Shown here in pieces: positions 1 through 7,466 of a stretch of DNA of 41,400 nt (within the stretch, counting starts at the first letter, position 1; each line of letters starts with the position of its first letter). Source of the stretch: Cellulomonas sp. B6 (GTDB lineage: Bacteria; Actinomycetota; Actinomycetes; Actinomycetales; Cellulomonadaceae). Where the stretch lies: NCBI RefSeq assembly GCF_001462455.1, contig NZ_LNTD01000053.1, positions 1 through 41,400 of the forward strand. Direction: 5' to 3'. The position numbers and the translations under genes were made by a program. The notes beneath the pieces are model-generated. The model searched no databases, was not told the DNA's origin, and saw nothing but the letters and a program-made list of their open reading frames with translations.

Positions 1-173
1 GCCTGCCGCACGCGTGCGACACCGTCGGCGGCACGGGCACGGGCACGGGGCCGGGCGTGGTGGGGGGCGACGACGGGGACCTTCCGTCGCCGGCTCGTGG
101 AGGTCGCGTGAGCGTGGCCGCCGTCACCCGGTCGCCCCGGGGCGCCGCGACCCGCCCGACCTAGACTGGGGGC
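1..173. other. Left edge, no gene assigned
   Basis: Short open frames cross the edge on both strands, but none is recognisable. Plus frame 1 stays open to a TGA at 109–111 and plus frame 3 to a TAG at 162–164; a minus frame is open as well. GC at third codon positions does not separate them. A hexamer (GGCACG) is repeated three times at 30–47. The right end holds the -10 box of ispH. A divergent xseA start would be the usual actinobacterial neighbour here, but I cannot identify one. Confidence 0.4.
162..167 (+). promoter_or_regulatory. -10 box of ispH, leaderless
   Basis: TAGACT ends six bases before the GTG start of ispH. A transcript from this -10 would begin at or next to the start codon, so the mRNA is probably leaderless. 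No Shine-Dalgarno sequence is present, which fits. Confidence 0.65.
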
Positions 174-1238
174 GTGAACCCCACCTCTTCCGGCACCGAC
201 GCGGCCGCCGTGCCCGCAGAGCCCGCCGCGCCCCGCAAGCGCGTGCTGCTGGCGGCCCCTCGCGGGTACTGCGCGGGGGTCGACCGGGCGGTCGTGGCTG
301 TCGAGAAGGCGCTCGAGCACTACGGCGCGCCCGTGTACGTCCGCAAGGAGATCGTCCACAACCGGCACGTCGTGGACACGCTCGCGGCGCGCGGCGCGAT
401 CTTCGTCGACGAGACCGACGCGGTCCCCGAGGGCGCGCGCGTCGTGTTCTCCGCGCACGGGGTGTCGCCCGCGGTCAAGGAGGCCGCCGCGGCGCGCAAC
501 CTGCAGACCATCGACGCGACGTGCCCGCTGGTCACCAAGGTCCACAAGGAGGCCGTCCGGTTCGCGGCCGACGACTTCGACATCCTGCTCATCGGCCACG
601 ACGGCCACGAGGAGGTCGAGGGCACGCAGGGGCATGCGCCCGAGCACATCCAGGTCGTGAACTCGCCCGCCGACGCGGACCACGTGGTGGTCCGCGACCC
701 CGAGCGGGTCATGTGGATCTCGCAGACCACGCTGTCGGTGGACGAGACGATGGAGACGGTCCGCCGCCTGCGTGAGCGGTTCCCGCACCTGCAGGACCCG
801 CCGAGCGACGACATCTGCTACGCGACGCAGAACCGCCAGGTGGCCGTGAAGAAGCTCGCGCCGTCGTGCGACGTCGTGATCACCGTCGGCTCGGCGAACT
901 CCTCGAACTCCGTGCGCCTCGTCGAGGTCGCGCTCGACGCGGGCGCGCGGTCGTCGTACCGCGTCGACAAGGCCGCCGAGATCGACCCGGCGTGGCTCGA
1001 GGGCGCGACGACCGTCGGTGTGACGTCGGGTGCCTCGGTGCCCGAGATCCTCGTCTCCGACGTGCTGGCGCTCCTCGCCGAGCACGGCTTCGGCGAGGTC
1101 GAGGAGGTGCGCACCGCGACCGAGGACCTGATGTTCTCGCTGCCGCGCGAGCTGCGCGCCGACCTCAAGGCGGCGGGTGAGCCGACCGGCCGACCGCGCC
1201 CCGAGGGGCGTCGCCCGCTGAGCGTCCAGCCCGTCTGA
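174..1238 (+). CDS. ispH: 4-hydroxy-3-methylbut-2-enyl diphosphate reductase
   Basis: IspH (LytB) reduces HMBPP to IPP and DMAPP, the last step of the MEP isoprenoid pathway, in the cytosol. The protein has 354 residues. The three cysteines that hold the [4Fe-4S] cluster are visible: C33 in GYCAGV, C117 in DATCPLV and C215 in [11 protein letters not shown]. The substrate-binding histidines ([13 protein letters not shown]) and the late SANSSNS motif are also present. The GTG start at 174 is chosen because it leaves about 20 residues before the conserved core and sits just after a -10 box. The C-terminal 30 residues are charged and low in conservation, and the stop codon lies inside a 16-bp tandem repeat. 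Family assignment is secure. Confidence 0.97.
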   Translation: MNPTSSGTDAAAVPAEPAAPRKRVLLAAPRGYCAGVDRAVVAVEKALEHYGAPVYVRKEIVHNRHVVDTLAARGAIFVDETDAVPEGARVVFSAHGVSPAVKEAAAARNLQTIDATCPLVTKVHKEAVRFAADDFDILLIGHDGHEEVEGTQGHAPEHIQVVNSPADADHVVVRDPERVMWISQTTLSVDETMETVRRLRERFPHLQDPPSDDICYATQNRQVAVKKLAPSCDVVITVGSANSSNSVRLVEVALDAGARSSYRVDKAAEIDPAWLEGATTVGVTSGASVPEILVSDVLALLAEHGFGEVEEVRTATEDLMFSLPRELRADLKAAGEPTGRPRPEGRRPLSVQPV

Positions 1239-1328
1239 CGTCTCGCCCGTCCGACGTCTCGCCCGTCTGACGTCTCGCCCGTCTGACGTCTCACCCGTCC
1301 GACTTCTCGGCCGTCCGACCTCCCGGTG
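1233..1328. repeat. Six-copy 16-bp tandem repeat
   Basis: Six head-to-tail 16-bp units (consensus GTCTGACGTCTCGCCC) start at 1233, 1249, 1265, 1281, 1297 and 1313. The first three differ by one T/C change, the fourth by one G/A change, and the last two are more diverged. The palindrome GACGTC is in units 1–4. The ispH stop codon (TGA, 1236–1238) lies in unit 1, and the array fills most of the gap between the convergent genes ispH and rmuC. Confidence 0.93.
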
Positions 1329-1363
1329 CTGTGCGGTGCGGTCCCGCCGCCCGGTGGTGCTCG

Positions 1364-2749
1364 TCAGGCGGTCGAGGACGCGTCGTCCCGCGGCGGCGCG
1401 GGCCGTGCGGACTCGTCGGTCCACGCGCGCTCGTCCCGCCGCGCCGTTCCTCCGCCGAGCGCGAGGTCCTCGAGAGCGACGACCCGTTCGTCGGCCGACG
1501 CGACCAGCTCGGGTGCGCTGAGCGCCGCGAGCCGCGGGTCCGCGGGTGCGGGCGTCTCCAGGCCGGCGTCGACGACGTGCAGGTCGGCGAACCGTCGCGC
1601 ACTGACGAGCACGCGTGACTCGAGCGAGCCGACCGTCTGGTTGTAGGCCCCCGCGGCCGCGTCGATCGCGCGGCCGAGCCGTGCGAGGTGCCCGCCCATC
1701 GTCGCGAGCCGTCCGTGCAGCTCCTTGCCGAGCGTGAGCACCTGCTGCGCGTTGGCGGCCAGCGCGTCCTGCCGCCACGCGTAGGCGACGGTCCGCAGCA
1801 GCGTGAGCAGCGTGACGGGCGTCGCGAGCACCACGTTCCGCTCGAACGCGTACTCGACGAGCGTCGGGTCCTGGTCCGCCGCGGCGTGCAGGAACGACTC
1901 GGCGGGGACGAACATCACGACGAACTCGGGGGCGGGGGCGAACTGGTCCCAGTACCGCTTGGACGCGAGGTCGTCGACGTGCTTGCGCACGTGCCGGGCG
2001 TGCGCTGCCAGCCGCTGCGCGCGCACGGCCTCGTCGTCGGTCTCGGTCGCCTCGAGGTACCCGAGGAACGCGACCTTCGCGTCGACCACGACGTGCTTGC
2101 CGCCCGCGAGCCGCACGACCATGTCGGGCCGCAGCAGACCGTCGTCGGTGCGGACCTGCTCCTGCTCGACGAAGTCGACGTGCGCGAGCATCCCGGCGGC
2201 CTCGACCACGCGGCGCAGCTGCACCTCGCCCCACCGCCCCCGCACCTGCGACGAGCGCAGCGCGGTGACGAGGCGCCCCGTCTCGCCGCGCAGCTGCTCG
2301 GAGGCGTCGCGCATGGCCCGGACCTGCTCGCCGAGCGCCGCGTTGCCCTCGGCCCGTGCGCGCTCGGCCGCGACGATCTCCGCCCGCACCTGGTCGAGCG
2401 TGCGACCGAGCGGCTCGACCATCGCGCGCACGGCCTGCTCGCGCTGCGCGAGCTCGCCGGCCTGCGTCTGGTGCTCGGCCGCGAGACGCTGGTGGGCGAG
2501 CGCGAGGAACTGCTCGCTCGTCGCCGCGAGCGCCTCGTCCGCCAGGGCGCGGAACCTGTCGCCCGCACCGGCTCGCTCGGCCTCGAGGTGCGCGCGGGCG
2601 CGCGCGGCGTCGACCTCGGCGGCGCGTACCCGGTCGTCGGCGGCGCGAGCGGTGCGCGCAGACGCGAGCACCCAGGCGACGACGCCGCCGACCACGCCGC
2701 CGACGAGCAGCGCGAGCACGACCGGCCAGGGCGAGGCGGGGATGTCCAT
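1364..2749 (-). CDS. rmuC: DNA recombination protein RmuC
   Basis: RmuC is thought to limit inversions at short inverted repeats and carries a nuclease-like fold; its biochemical activity is poorly defined. The 461-residue product starts at an ATG on the minus strand (2747–2749). Residues 6–27 form one membrane helix (PVVLALLVGGVVGGVVAWVL). A long Ala/Arg/Glu-rich coiled coil follows (about residues 30–160), then the RmuC core: SQVRGRWGEVQLRRVVEAAG, LRPDMVVRLAGG and VDAKVAFLGYLEA. The same frame stays open far upstream of this ATG, but that stretch is antisense to the ABC gene and has no helix. It is convergent with ispH. Confidence 0.92.
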   Translation of the reverse strand: MDIPASPWPVVLALLVGGVVGGVVAWVLASARTARAADDRVRAAEVDAARARAHLEAERAGAGDRFRALADEALAATSEQFLALAHQRLAAEHQTQAGELAQREQAVRAMVEPLGRTLDQVRAEIVAAERARAEGNAALGEQVRAMRDASEQLRGETGRLVTALRSSQVRGRWGEVQLRRVVEAAGMLAHVDFVEQEQVRTDDGLLRPDMVVRLAGGKHVVVDAKVAFLGYLEATETDDEAVRAQRLAAHARHVRKHVDDLASKRYWDQFAPAPEFVVMFVPAESFLHAAADQDPTLVEYAFERNVVLATPVTLLTLLRTVAYAWRQDALAANAQQVLTLGKELHGRLATMGGHLARLGRAIDAAAGAYNQTVGSLESRVLVSARRFADLHVVDAGLETPAPADPRLAALSAPELVASADERVVALEDLALGGGTARRDERAWTDESARPAPPRDDASSTA

Positions 2750-2874
2750 GCGGGCAGCGTGCCAGCGACGTCCGACACCACGACGTCCGCCGCCGGACGG
2801 GACCCCGTGCCCCGTCCCGGGACGGAGGCGCGAGATCCGTCGCGCGGCCGATCCAGGGCGTCGGACGTGCTCCC

Positions 2875-2880
2875 TATGCT
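2875..2880 (+). promoter_or_regulatory. -10 box of ABC exporter genes, leaderless
   Basis: TATGCT ends seven bases before the GTG at 2888, with no Shine-Dalgarno sequence between them. This supports leaderless transcription of the two-gene ABC unit. Confidence 0.6.
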
Positions 2881-2887
2881 CGACGAC

Positions 2888-3769
2888 GTGACCACACCAC
2901 CTCCCGTCCCGCAGCCCGGGCCCGAGACCGGACCGGGTGCGGCGCCCGGCGCCGTCCCGACCTCCGGGTCCGTGCCGCAGCCCGCGACCGGACCCGGGCC
3001 CTCGGCCGGCGCGCCCGCCCTCTCGCTGCACGGCCTGTGGCGCCGGTTCGGCGACAAGGTCGCCGTCGCCGGCGTCGACCTCGTGATCCCCGCGGGCTCG
3101 TTCTACGGTCTCGTCGGTCCCAACGGCGCGGGCAAGACGACCACGCTGTCGATGGCGACGGGGCTGCTGCGTCCCGACGCCGGCACGGTCCTCGTCGGAG
3201 GCGTCGACCTGTGGGCCGACCCGGTCCGCGTCAAGCGGAGCCTCGGCGTGCTGCCCGACGGCGTGCGGCTGTTCGACCGCCTCACCGGTGCGCAGCTCGT
3301 CACGTACGCGGGCCTCCTGCAGGGCCTCGACCGCCCGACCGTCGAGGGCCGCACGCGCGACCTGCTCGCGGCCGTCGGTCTCACGCAGGACGCCGACACT
3401 CTCGTCGTCGACTACTCCGCGGGCATGACCAAGAAGGTCGCGCTCGCGTGCGCGCTCGTGCACGCGCCGCGCGTCCTCGTGCTCGACGAGCCGTTCGAGG
3501 CCGTCGACCCCGTCTCGGCCGCGAACATCCGCGAGATCCTCCACCAGTACGTCGACGGCGGTGGCACGGTCGTCGTGTCGTCGCACGTCATGGACCTCGT
3601 GCAGCGCATGTGCGACCACGTCGCGGTGATCGCGCAGGGCCACGTCCTCGCGGCCGGCACGGTCGACGAGGTGCGCGCGGGCCGGTCGCTCGAGGAGCGC
3701 TTCGTCGACCTCGTCGGTGGACGCATCAGCGGGGAGGGCATCGCGTGGTTGCGCACCTCGTCCGACTGA
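2888..3769 (+). CDS. ABC transporter ATP-binding protein
   Basis: This 293-residue ATPase belongs to the ABC-2 exporter class (CcmA-like). A Pro/Gly-rich N-terminal tail of about 45 residues is followed by the nucleotide-binding domain. Walker A is GPNGAGKTT, Walker B is VLVLDEPFEAVDP, and the H-loop is VVSSHVMDLV. The signature motif is YSAGMTKKV rather than the usual LSGGQ, a common variant in this class. The GTG start at 2888 follows a -10 box. The 3' end overlaps the permease gene by 25 bases, so the two are translationally linked. The substrate cannot be told from sequence. Confidence 0.9.
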   Translation: MTTPPPVPQPGPETGPGAAPGAVPTSGSVPQPATGPGPSAGAPALSLHGLWRRFGDKVAVAGVDLVIPAGSFYGLVGPNGAGKTTTLSMATGLLRPDAGTVLVGGVDLWADPVRVKRSLGVLPDGVRLFDRLTGAQLVTYAGLLQGLDRPTVEGRTRDLLAAVGLTQDADTLVVDYSAGMTKKVALACALVHAPRVLVLDEPFEAVDPVSAANIREILHQYVDGGGTVVVSSHVMDLVQRMCDHVAVIAQGHVLAAGTVDEVRAGRSLEERFVDLVGGRISGEGIAWLRTSSD

Positions 3770-5301
3770 AGCTCACGCTCCTGCGCAACGGCCTGCGACG
3801 CAGCGTCTGGCAGGTCCTCGGCATGGTGGTCGGCGCGCTGTACGGGCTGTTCCTGCTGGTCGGCGCGGTCGTGGGCCTGTTCGCGCTCGGCTTCGCGGAC
3901 CTGCAGGTCCGGTCCGACGTGCTGGTCGTCGCGGGCTCGCTGCTCGTGCTCGGCTGGTGGCTGATCCCGCTCGTCGCGTTCGGCGTGGACGCGACGCTCG
4001 ACCCGCGGCGCTTCATCACGTTCGGCCTGCCGCGGCGCGACCTGCTCACGGGGCTGACGCTCGCGGGCCTCATCGGCGTGCCCGGTGTTGTCACCGCGCT
4101 GACCGCGCTCGCGACACCGCTGTCGTGGTGGCGGGAGCCCGCCGCCGCGGTCGCGGCGCTGCTGGGCGCGCTCGTGGGCGTGCTGGCGTGCACGATCGGG
4201 TCGCGCGCGACCACGACCGCGCTCGCGCCGGTCATCGGCCGGCGCCGCGTGCGCGAGGTCGTCGCGGCCGTCGCGATCCTGCCGATCATGTTCCTCGGGC
4301 CGATCATGTCGGCGGTGGCCGACTCGGCAGACCGGCTCGCGAGCCTCGTCACGGCGGCGCGCGTGCTGTCGTGGACGCCGATCGGCGCGCCGTGGGCGGT
4401 CGCGCCGGCCGTGGCCGCGGGTGACTGGCTCGGTGCGGTCGCGCGGCTCGCGATCGGTGTCGCGACGGTCCTGGTCGCGCTGCGCGTCTGGTCGTGGGCG
4501 CTCGACCGCACGCTCACGGACCCCGTCTCGTCCGGGGGTGACGCGCGGGCGCGCGGGCTCGGCTGGTTCGGCGTGATGCCGGCGACGCCGGTCGGCGCGA
4601 TCGCGGCGCGCGCCGCGACCTACTGGCTGAGGGACCCCCGCTACGCGATCGCCGTCGCGATCGTGCCGGCGATGCCGATCGTGCTCGGGTTCGCGTCCCC
4701 CGGCAGCTCGTTGCTGCTGATCGCGGGGCCGGTGACGGCGTTCGTCGTGGGCTGGAGCATCTCGGCCGACGTGGCCTACGACGGCACCGCGTTCTGGACC
4801 CACCTCGCGGCACCCGTGCGCGGCGTGACCGACCGTTGGGGCCGTGTGCTCGTCGCCGGCGCGCTCGGGCTCGTCGTGATGGTGCTGGTGACGGTCGGGA
4901 CCGTCTGGTACGCGGACCGGTTCGACGCGCTGCCCGCGCTGCTGGGGGCGGGCCTCGGCCTGCTGCTCACGTCGCTGGGTGCCGCGAGCGTCACGTCGGC
5001 GCTGGTCGTCTACCCCGTGCAGATGCCGGGCGAGAACCCGTTCGCCACCAAGCAGGGTGCGAACGCCGCCTCGTTCACGTCGCAGATGGCGGGCTTCACC
5101 GCCGTCGGCGTGCTGGCCGCGCCCGCGGCCGTGCTGGCGCTCCTGGCGGTGTCTCAGCGCTCGGCCGCGCTCGGGTGGGTCGCGCTCGCCGTCGGTGCCG
5201 TGCTCGGTGCGGTCCTGCTGGTCGTCGGCGTCCGCGTCGGCGGCTCCGTCCTCGAGCGCCGCGGGCCCGACCTGCTGCAGCGCATGCGCTCGTTCGACTG
5301 A
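3745..5301 (+). CDS. ABC-2 type transporter permease
   Basis: A 518-residue integral membrane protein with about 12 hydrophobic segments (for example VLGMVVGALYGLFLLVGAVV near the N-terminus and VALAVGAVLGAVLLVVGVRV near the C-terminus). It is the membrane partner of the ATPase just upstream. The GTG start at 3745 is chosen because GGGGAGGG (3731–3738) lies seven bases before it. The gene starts inside the end of the ATPase gene. No substrate-specific motif is visible; actinobacterial relatives are annotated only as ABC-2 permeases. Confidence 0.88.
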   Translation: MVAHLVRLKLTLLRNGLRRSVWQVLGMVVGALYGLFLLVGAVVGLFALGFADLQVRSDVLVVAGSLLVLGWWLIPLVAFGVDATLDPRRFITFGLPRRDLLTGLTLAGLIGVPGVVTALTALATPLSWWREPAAAVAALLGALVGVLACTIGSRATTTALAPVIGRRRVREVVAAVAILPIMFLGPIMSAVADSADRLASLVTAARVLSWTPIGAPWAVAPAVAAGDWLGAVARLAIGVATVLVALRVWSWALDRTLTDPVSSGGDARARGLGWFGVMPATPVGAIAARAATYWLRDPRYAIAVAIVPAMPIVLGFASPGSSLLLIAGPVTAFVVGWSISADVAYDGTAFWTHLAAPVRGVTDRWGRVLVAGALGLVVMVLVTVGTVWYADRFDALPALLGAGLGLLLTSLGAASVTSALVVYPVQMPGENPFATKQGANAASFTSQMAGFTAVGVLAAPAAVLALLAVSQRSAALGWVALAVGAVLGAVLLVVGVRVGGSVLERRGPDLLQRMRSFD

Positions 5302-5315
5302 CCGACCGGGACGCC

Positions 5316-5360
5316 GCGGCGCCCGGCCTCCCCCCGTCCGGGGTCGGGGCCGGGCGCCGC
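5316..5360. terminator. Hairpin terminator after ABC permease
   Basis: Thirteen perfectly paired bases (5316–5328 with 5348–5360, GCGGCGCCCGGCC) enclose a 19-base loop that can itself pair CCCC with GGGG. There is no U tract, as is usual for GC-rich actinobacteria. It lies between the permease stop and the ychF -10 box. Confidence 0.7.
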
Positions 5361-5366
5361 GCTGCG

Positions 5367-5372
5367 TAGACT
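5367..5372 (+). promoter_or_regulatory. -10 box of ychF, leaderless
   Basis: TAGACT ends eight bases before the GTG start of ychF; there is no ribosome-binding site. It is identical to the ispH -10 hexamer. Confidence 0.6.
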
Positions 5373-5380
5373 CGTCGCCC

Positions 5381-6466
5381 GTGGCTCTCACCATCGGCAT
5401 CGTCGGCCTGCCCAACGTCGGCAAGTCCACCCTCTTCAACGCGCTCACGCGCGCGCAGGTGCTCGCGGCGAACTACCCGTTCGCGACGATCGAGCCGAAC
5501 GTGGGGGTGGTCCCGCTGCCGGACCCGCGGCTGACGACGCTCGCCGGGATCTTCGGCTCCGAGCGGATCCTGCCGGCGACCGTGTCGTTCGTCGACATCG
5601 CGGGCATCGTCAAGGGGGCGAGCGAGGGCGAGGGCATGGGCAACCAGTTCCTCGCCAACATCCGCGAGGCCGACGCGATCTGCGTCGTGACCCGCGCGTT
5701 CGCCGACCCGGACGTCGTGCACGTCGACGGGCGCGTCTCGCCGAAGGACGACATCGAGACGATCCACACCGAGCTCGTGCTCGCCGACCTCCAGACGCTC
5801 GAGAAGGCGGTGCCCCGCCTCGAGAAGGAGGTGCGCGCCAAGAAGACCGACGCCTCCGTCCTCGCGGCCGCGCAGGCCGCGCTCGGCGTGCTCGAGCAGG
5901 GAACGATCCTGTCGCAGGGTGCGCGTGCCGCGGGCATCGACCCGGCCGACCTCGCGACGTTCCAGCTCATGACGACCAAGCCGTTCATCTACGTCTTCAA
6001 CACCGACGACGCGGGCCTGGCCGACACGGCGATGCAGGCCGACCTGCGCGCGCACGTCGCACCGTCGGACGCGGTCTTCCTCGACGCGAAGTTCGAGTCC
6101 GAGCTCGTCGAGCTCGACGAGGACGAGGCGCGCGAGATGCTCGAGGCGAACGGCCAGGACGAGGCCGGGCTCGACCAGCTTGCGCGGGTCGGGTTCCACA
6201 CGCTCGGCCTGCAGACGTACCTCACGGCGGGGCCCAAGGAGTCGCGCGCCTGGACGATCCGCCAGGGCTGGACGGCGCCGCAGGCCGCGGGGGTCATCCA
6301 CACGGACTTCCAGAAGGGCTTCATCAAGGCCGAGGTCATCTCGTTCGCGGACCTGGTCGAGGCGGGCTCGGTCGCTGCTGCGCGCTCGGCGGGCAAGGCG
6401 CGCATCGAGGGCAAGGACTACGTCATGGTCGACGGCGACGTCGTGGAGTTCCGCTTCAACGTCTGA
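5381..6466 (+). CDS. ychF: Redox-regulated ATPase YchF (OLA1 family)
   Basis: YchF/OLA1 is an Obg-like P-loop NTPase that prefers ATP and associates with ribosomes; its loss affects oxidative-stress responses in several bacteria. The 361-residue product has the full family length. The P-loop GLPNVGKST is at residues 9–17, the G3-like motif is DIAGIVKGAS, a helical coiled-coil insertion follows (ETIHTELVLADLQTLEK onward), and a C-terminal TGS domain ends with YVMVDGDVVEFRFNV. The GTG at 5381 is the only start that gives the canonical ALTIGIVGLPN N-terminus. It is flanked by hairpins on both sides, so it is probably monocistronic. Confidence 0.97.
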   Translation: MALTIGIVGLPNVGKSTLFNALTRAQVLAANYPFATIEPNVGVVPLPDPRLTTLAGIFGSERILPATVSFVDIAGIVKGASEGEGMGNQFLANIREADAICVVTRAFADPDVVHVDGRVSPKDDIETIHTELVLADLQTLEKAVPRLEKEVRAKKTDASVLAAAQAALGVLEQGTILSQGARAAGIDPADLATFQLMTTKPFIYVFNTDDAGLADTAMQADLRAHVAPSDAVFLDAKFESELVELDEDEAREMLEANGQDEAGLDQLARVGFHTLGLQTYLTAGPKESRAWTIRQGWTAPQAAGVIHTDFQKGFIKAEVISFADLVEAGSVAAARSAGKARIEGKDYVMVDGDVVEFRFNV

Positions 6467-6477
6467 CGTGCCGGTCC

Positions 6478-6505
6478 GACCGCTCGCCGTGCGACGGGAG
6501 CGGTC
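6478..6505. terminator. Hairpin after ychF
   Basis: GACCGCTC (6478–6485) pairs with GAGCGGTC (6498–6505). After one bulged G, CCGT and ACGG extend the stem by four pairs around a GCG loop. It lies 11 bases after the ychF stop. Confidence 0.6.
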
Positions 6506-6523
6506 CGGCGCCACGATGGGCGG

Positions 6524-7174
6524 GTGGCGACGACGCTGGGCGGGCAGGAGGTCGCGGACGCCGGCCTGACGGGCTGGACGTTCCTCGGCGACGGCCTGCG
6601 CACGCGGGTCGCAACGCGAGACTTCGCGACGGGGCTGGCGCTGGTCGGCGCGATCGGGCGGGCCGCCGAGGAGGCGGGCCACCACCCCGACCTCGACCTG
6701 CGGTACGACCGCGTCGACGTGCGGCTCGTGAGCCACGACGCGGGCGGCGTCACGCAGCGCGACGTGGACCTCGCGCGGACGGTGTCGCACCTGGTGTCGC
6801 AGGCGGGGCTGCGGACCGACGGCGACGACCTGCAGCGCACGGAGATCGCGCTCGACACCCCGGACACGGCCGCGGTGCGGCCGTTCTGGGCCGCCTTCCT
6901 CGGGTACGAGGTGACGCCGGGCGTCGACGACGAGGTCCGGGACCCGGCCGACGCGCAGCCGCCCGTGTGGTTCCAGGGCTCGGGTGCCGCGGAGCCGCGC
7001 CAGCGCTGGCACCTCGACGTGTGGCTGGACCCCGAGCAGCTGCAGCCGCGGGTCGCGGCGGCCGTGGCGGCGGGCGGGCTGGTGGTGGACGACTCGCAGG
7101 CCCCGAGCTTCGTCGTGCTCGCGGACCCGGAGAGCAACCGTGCGTGCCTGTGCACCTGGCGGGACCGGGGGTAG
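6524..7174 (+). CDS. Pterin dehydratase–VOC domain fusion protein
   Basis: The 216-residue product joins two domains. Residues 1–100 match pterin-4a-carbinolamine dehydratase (4a-hydroxytetrahydrobiopterin dehydratase): GWTFLGDGLRTRVATRDF, then AGHHPDLDLRYDRVDVRL with the catalytic histidine pair, then GGVTQRDVDLA. Residues about 105–216 form a glyoxalase-like VOC half (IALDTPDTAAVRPFWAAFLGYEV, then QRWHLDVWLDPEQL, then VVLADPESNRACLCTW). The classical dehydratase recycles the pterin cofactor of aromatic amino acid hydroxylases, but no hydroxylase gene is near. The GTG at 6524 has no Shine-Dalgarno sequence; CACGAT (6513–6518) could be a -10 box for a leaderless transcript. Catalytic activity is unproven. 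Confidence 0.8.
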   Translation: MATTLGGQEVADAGLTGWTFLGDGLRTRVATRDFATGLALVGAIGRAAEEAGHHPDLDLRYDRVDVRLVSHDAGGVTQRDVDLARTVSHLVSQAGLRTDGDDLQRTEIALDTPDTAAVRPFWAAFLGYEVTPGVDDEVRDPADAQPPVWFQGSGAAEPRQRWHLDVWLDPEQLQPRVAAAVAAGGLVVDDSQAPSFVVLADPESNRACLCTWRDRG

Positions 7175-7178
7175 GGCG

Positions 7179-7200
7179 CACGGGGGTGCCGCACCCCGTG
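7179..7200. terminator. Hairpin after dehydratase–VOC gene
   Basis: CACGGG (7179–7184) pairs with CCCGTG (7195–7200); after one bulge GTG pairs with CAC. The right arm can instead pair with CGGGGTG at 7206–7212, so two competing hairpins are possible. Confidence 0.55.
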
Positions 7201-7210
7201 ACGAGCGGGG

Positions 7211-7226
7211 TGTGACGCGAACCACA
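7211..7226. promoter_or_regulatory. CRP/GlxR-like operator upstream of peptide ABC genes
   Basis: TGTGA-N6-CCACA matches the CRP-family consensus TGTGA-N6-TCACA at 9 of 10 positions. It lies about 56 bases upstream of the -10 box at 7282. One mismatch and the GC-rich background keep confidence low. Confidence 0.35.
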
Positions 7227-7281
7227 CGATCGTGGGATGTGTCATCCGTGTTACGCGGCTGTTTCCGCTTGGCGCGTCTCG

Positions 7282-7287
7282 TATGAT
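7282..7287 (+). promoter_or_regulatory. -10 box of the peptide ABC operon
   Basis: TATGAT sits in an unusually AT-richer patch (7251–7330). No convincing -35 is visible. The start codon is 180 bases further on, so the mRNA has a long leader. Confidence 0.5.
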
Positions 7288-7466
7288 GGACGGTACTCAC
7301 CAGTATCAATCAGGTAACGATCGACATGGGCGTCGGTCCATGTCTGATTCCTCACCTCTTCCGGGGCTAGCGTTGCCCCAATTCCGGCGGGCGAGCGCGC
7401 CCCGACCCCTTGCGGTTCCGACCGAGGGAGTCGTGCGGCCACGTCCACCACGTCTCAGGAGGAACA
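7288..7466 (+). promoter_or_regulatory. Structured 5' leader of binding-protein gene
   Basis: The leader can fold at least two hairpins: GACATGG (7323–7329) with CCATGTC (7338–7344), and GGGGC (7363–7367) with GCCCC (7375–7379). It ends in a perfect AGGAGG (7457–7462). I recognise no known riboswitch. With 7175–7287 this makes the largest gene-free stretch of the window (292 bases). Confidence 0.4.

Noticed and set aside
1-111. Divergent xseA start at the left edge
   Set aside because: Expected from gene order in other actinobacteria, but no minus-strand frame shows a recognisable XseA N-terminus.
1233-1328. CRISPR array
   Set aside because: The 16-bp units are directly adjacent without spacers, and no cas gene is present.
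3412-5448. 678-codon minus-strand open frame opposite the ABC permease
   Set aside because: Arg/Asp/His-rich composition with no domain; the plus-strand membrane protein explains the sequence.
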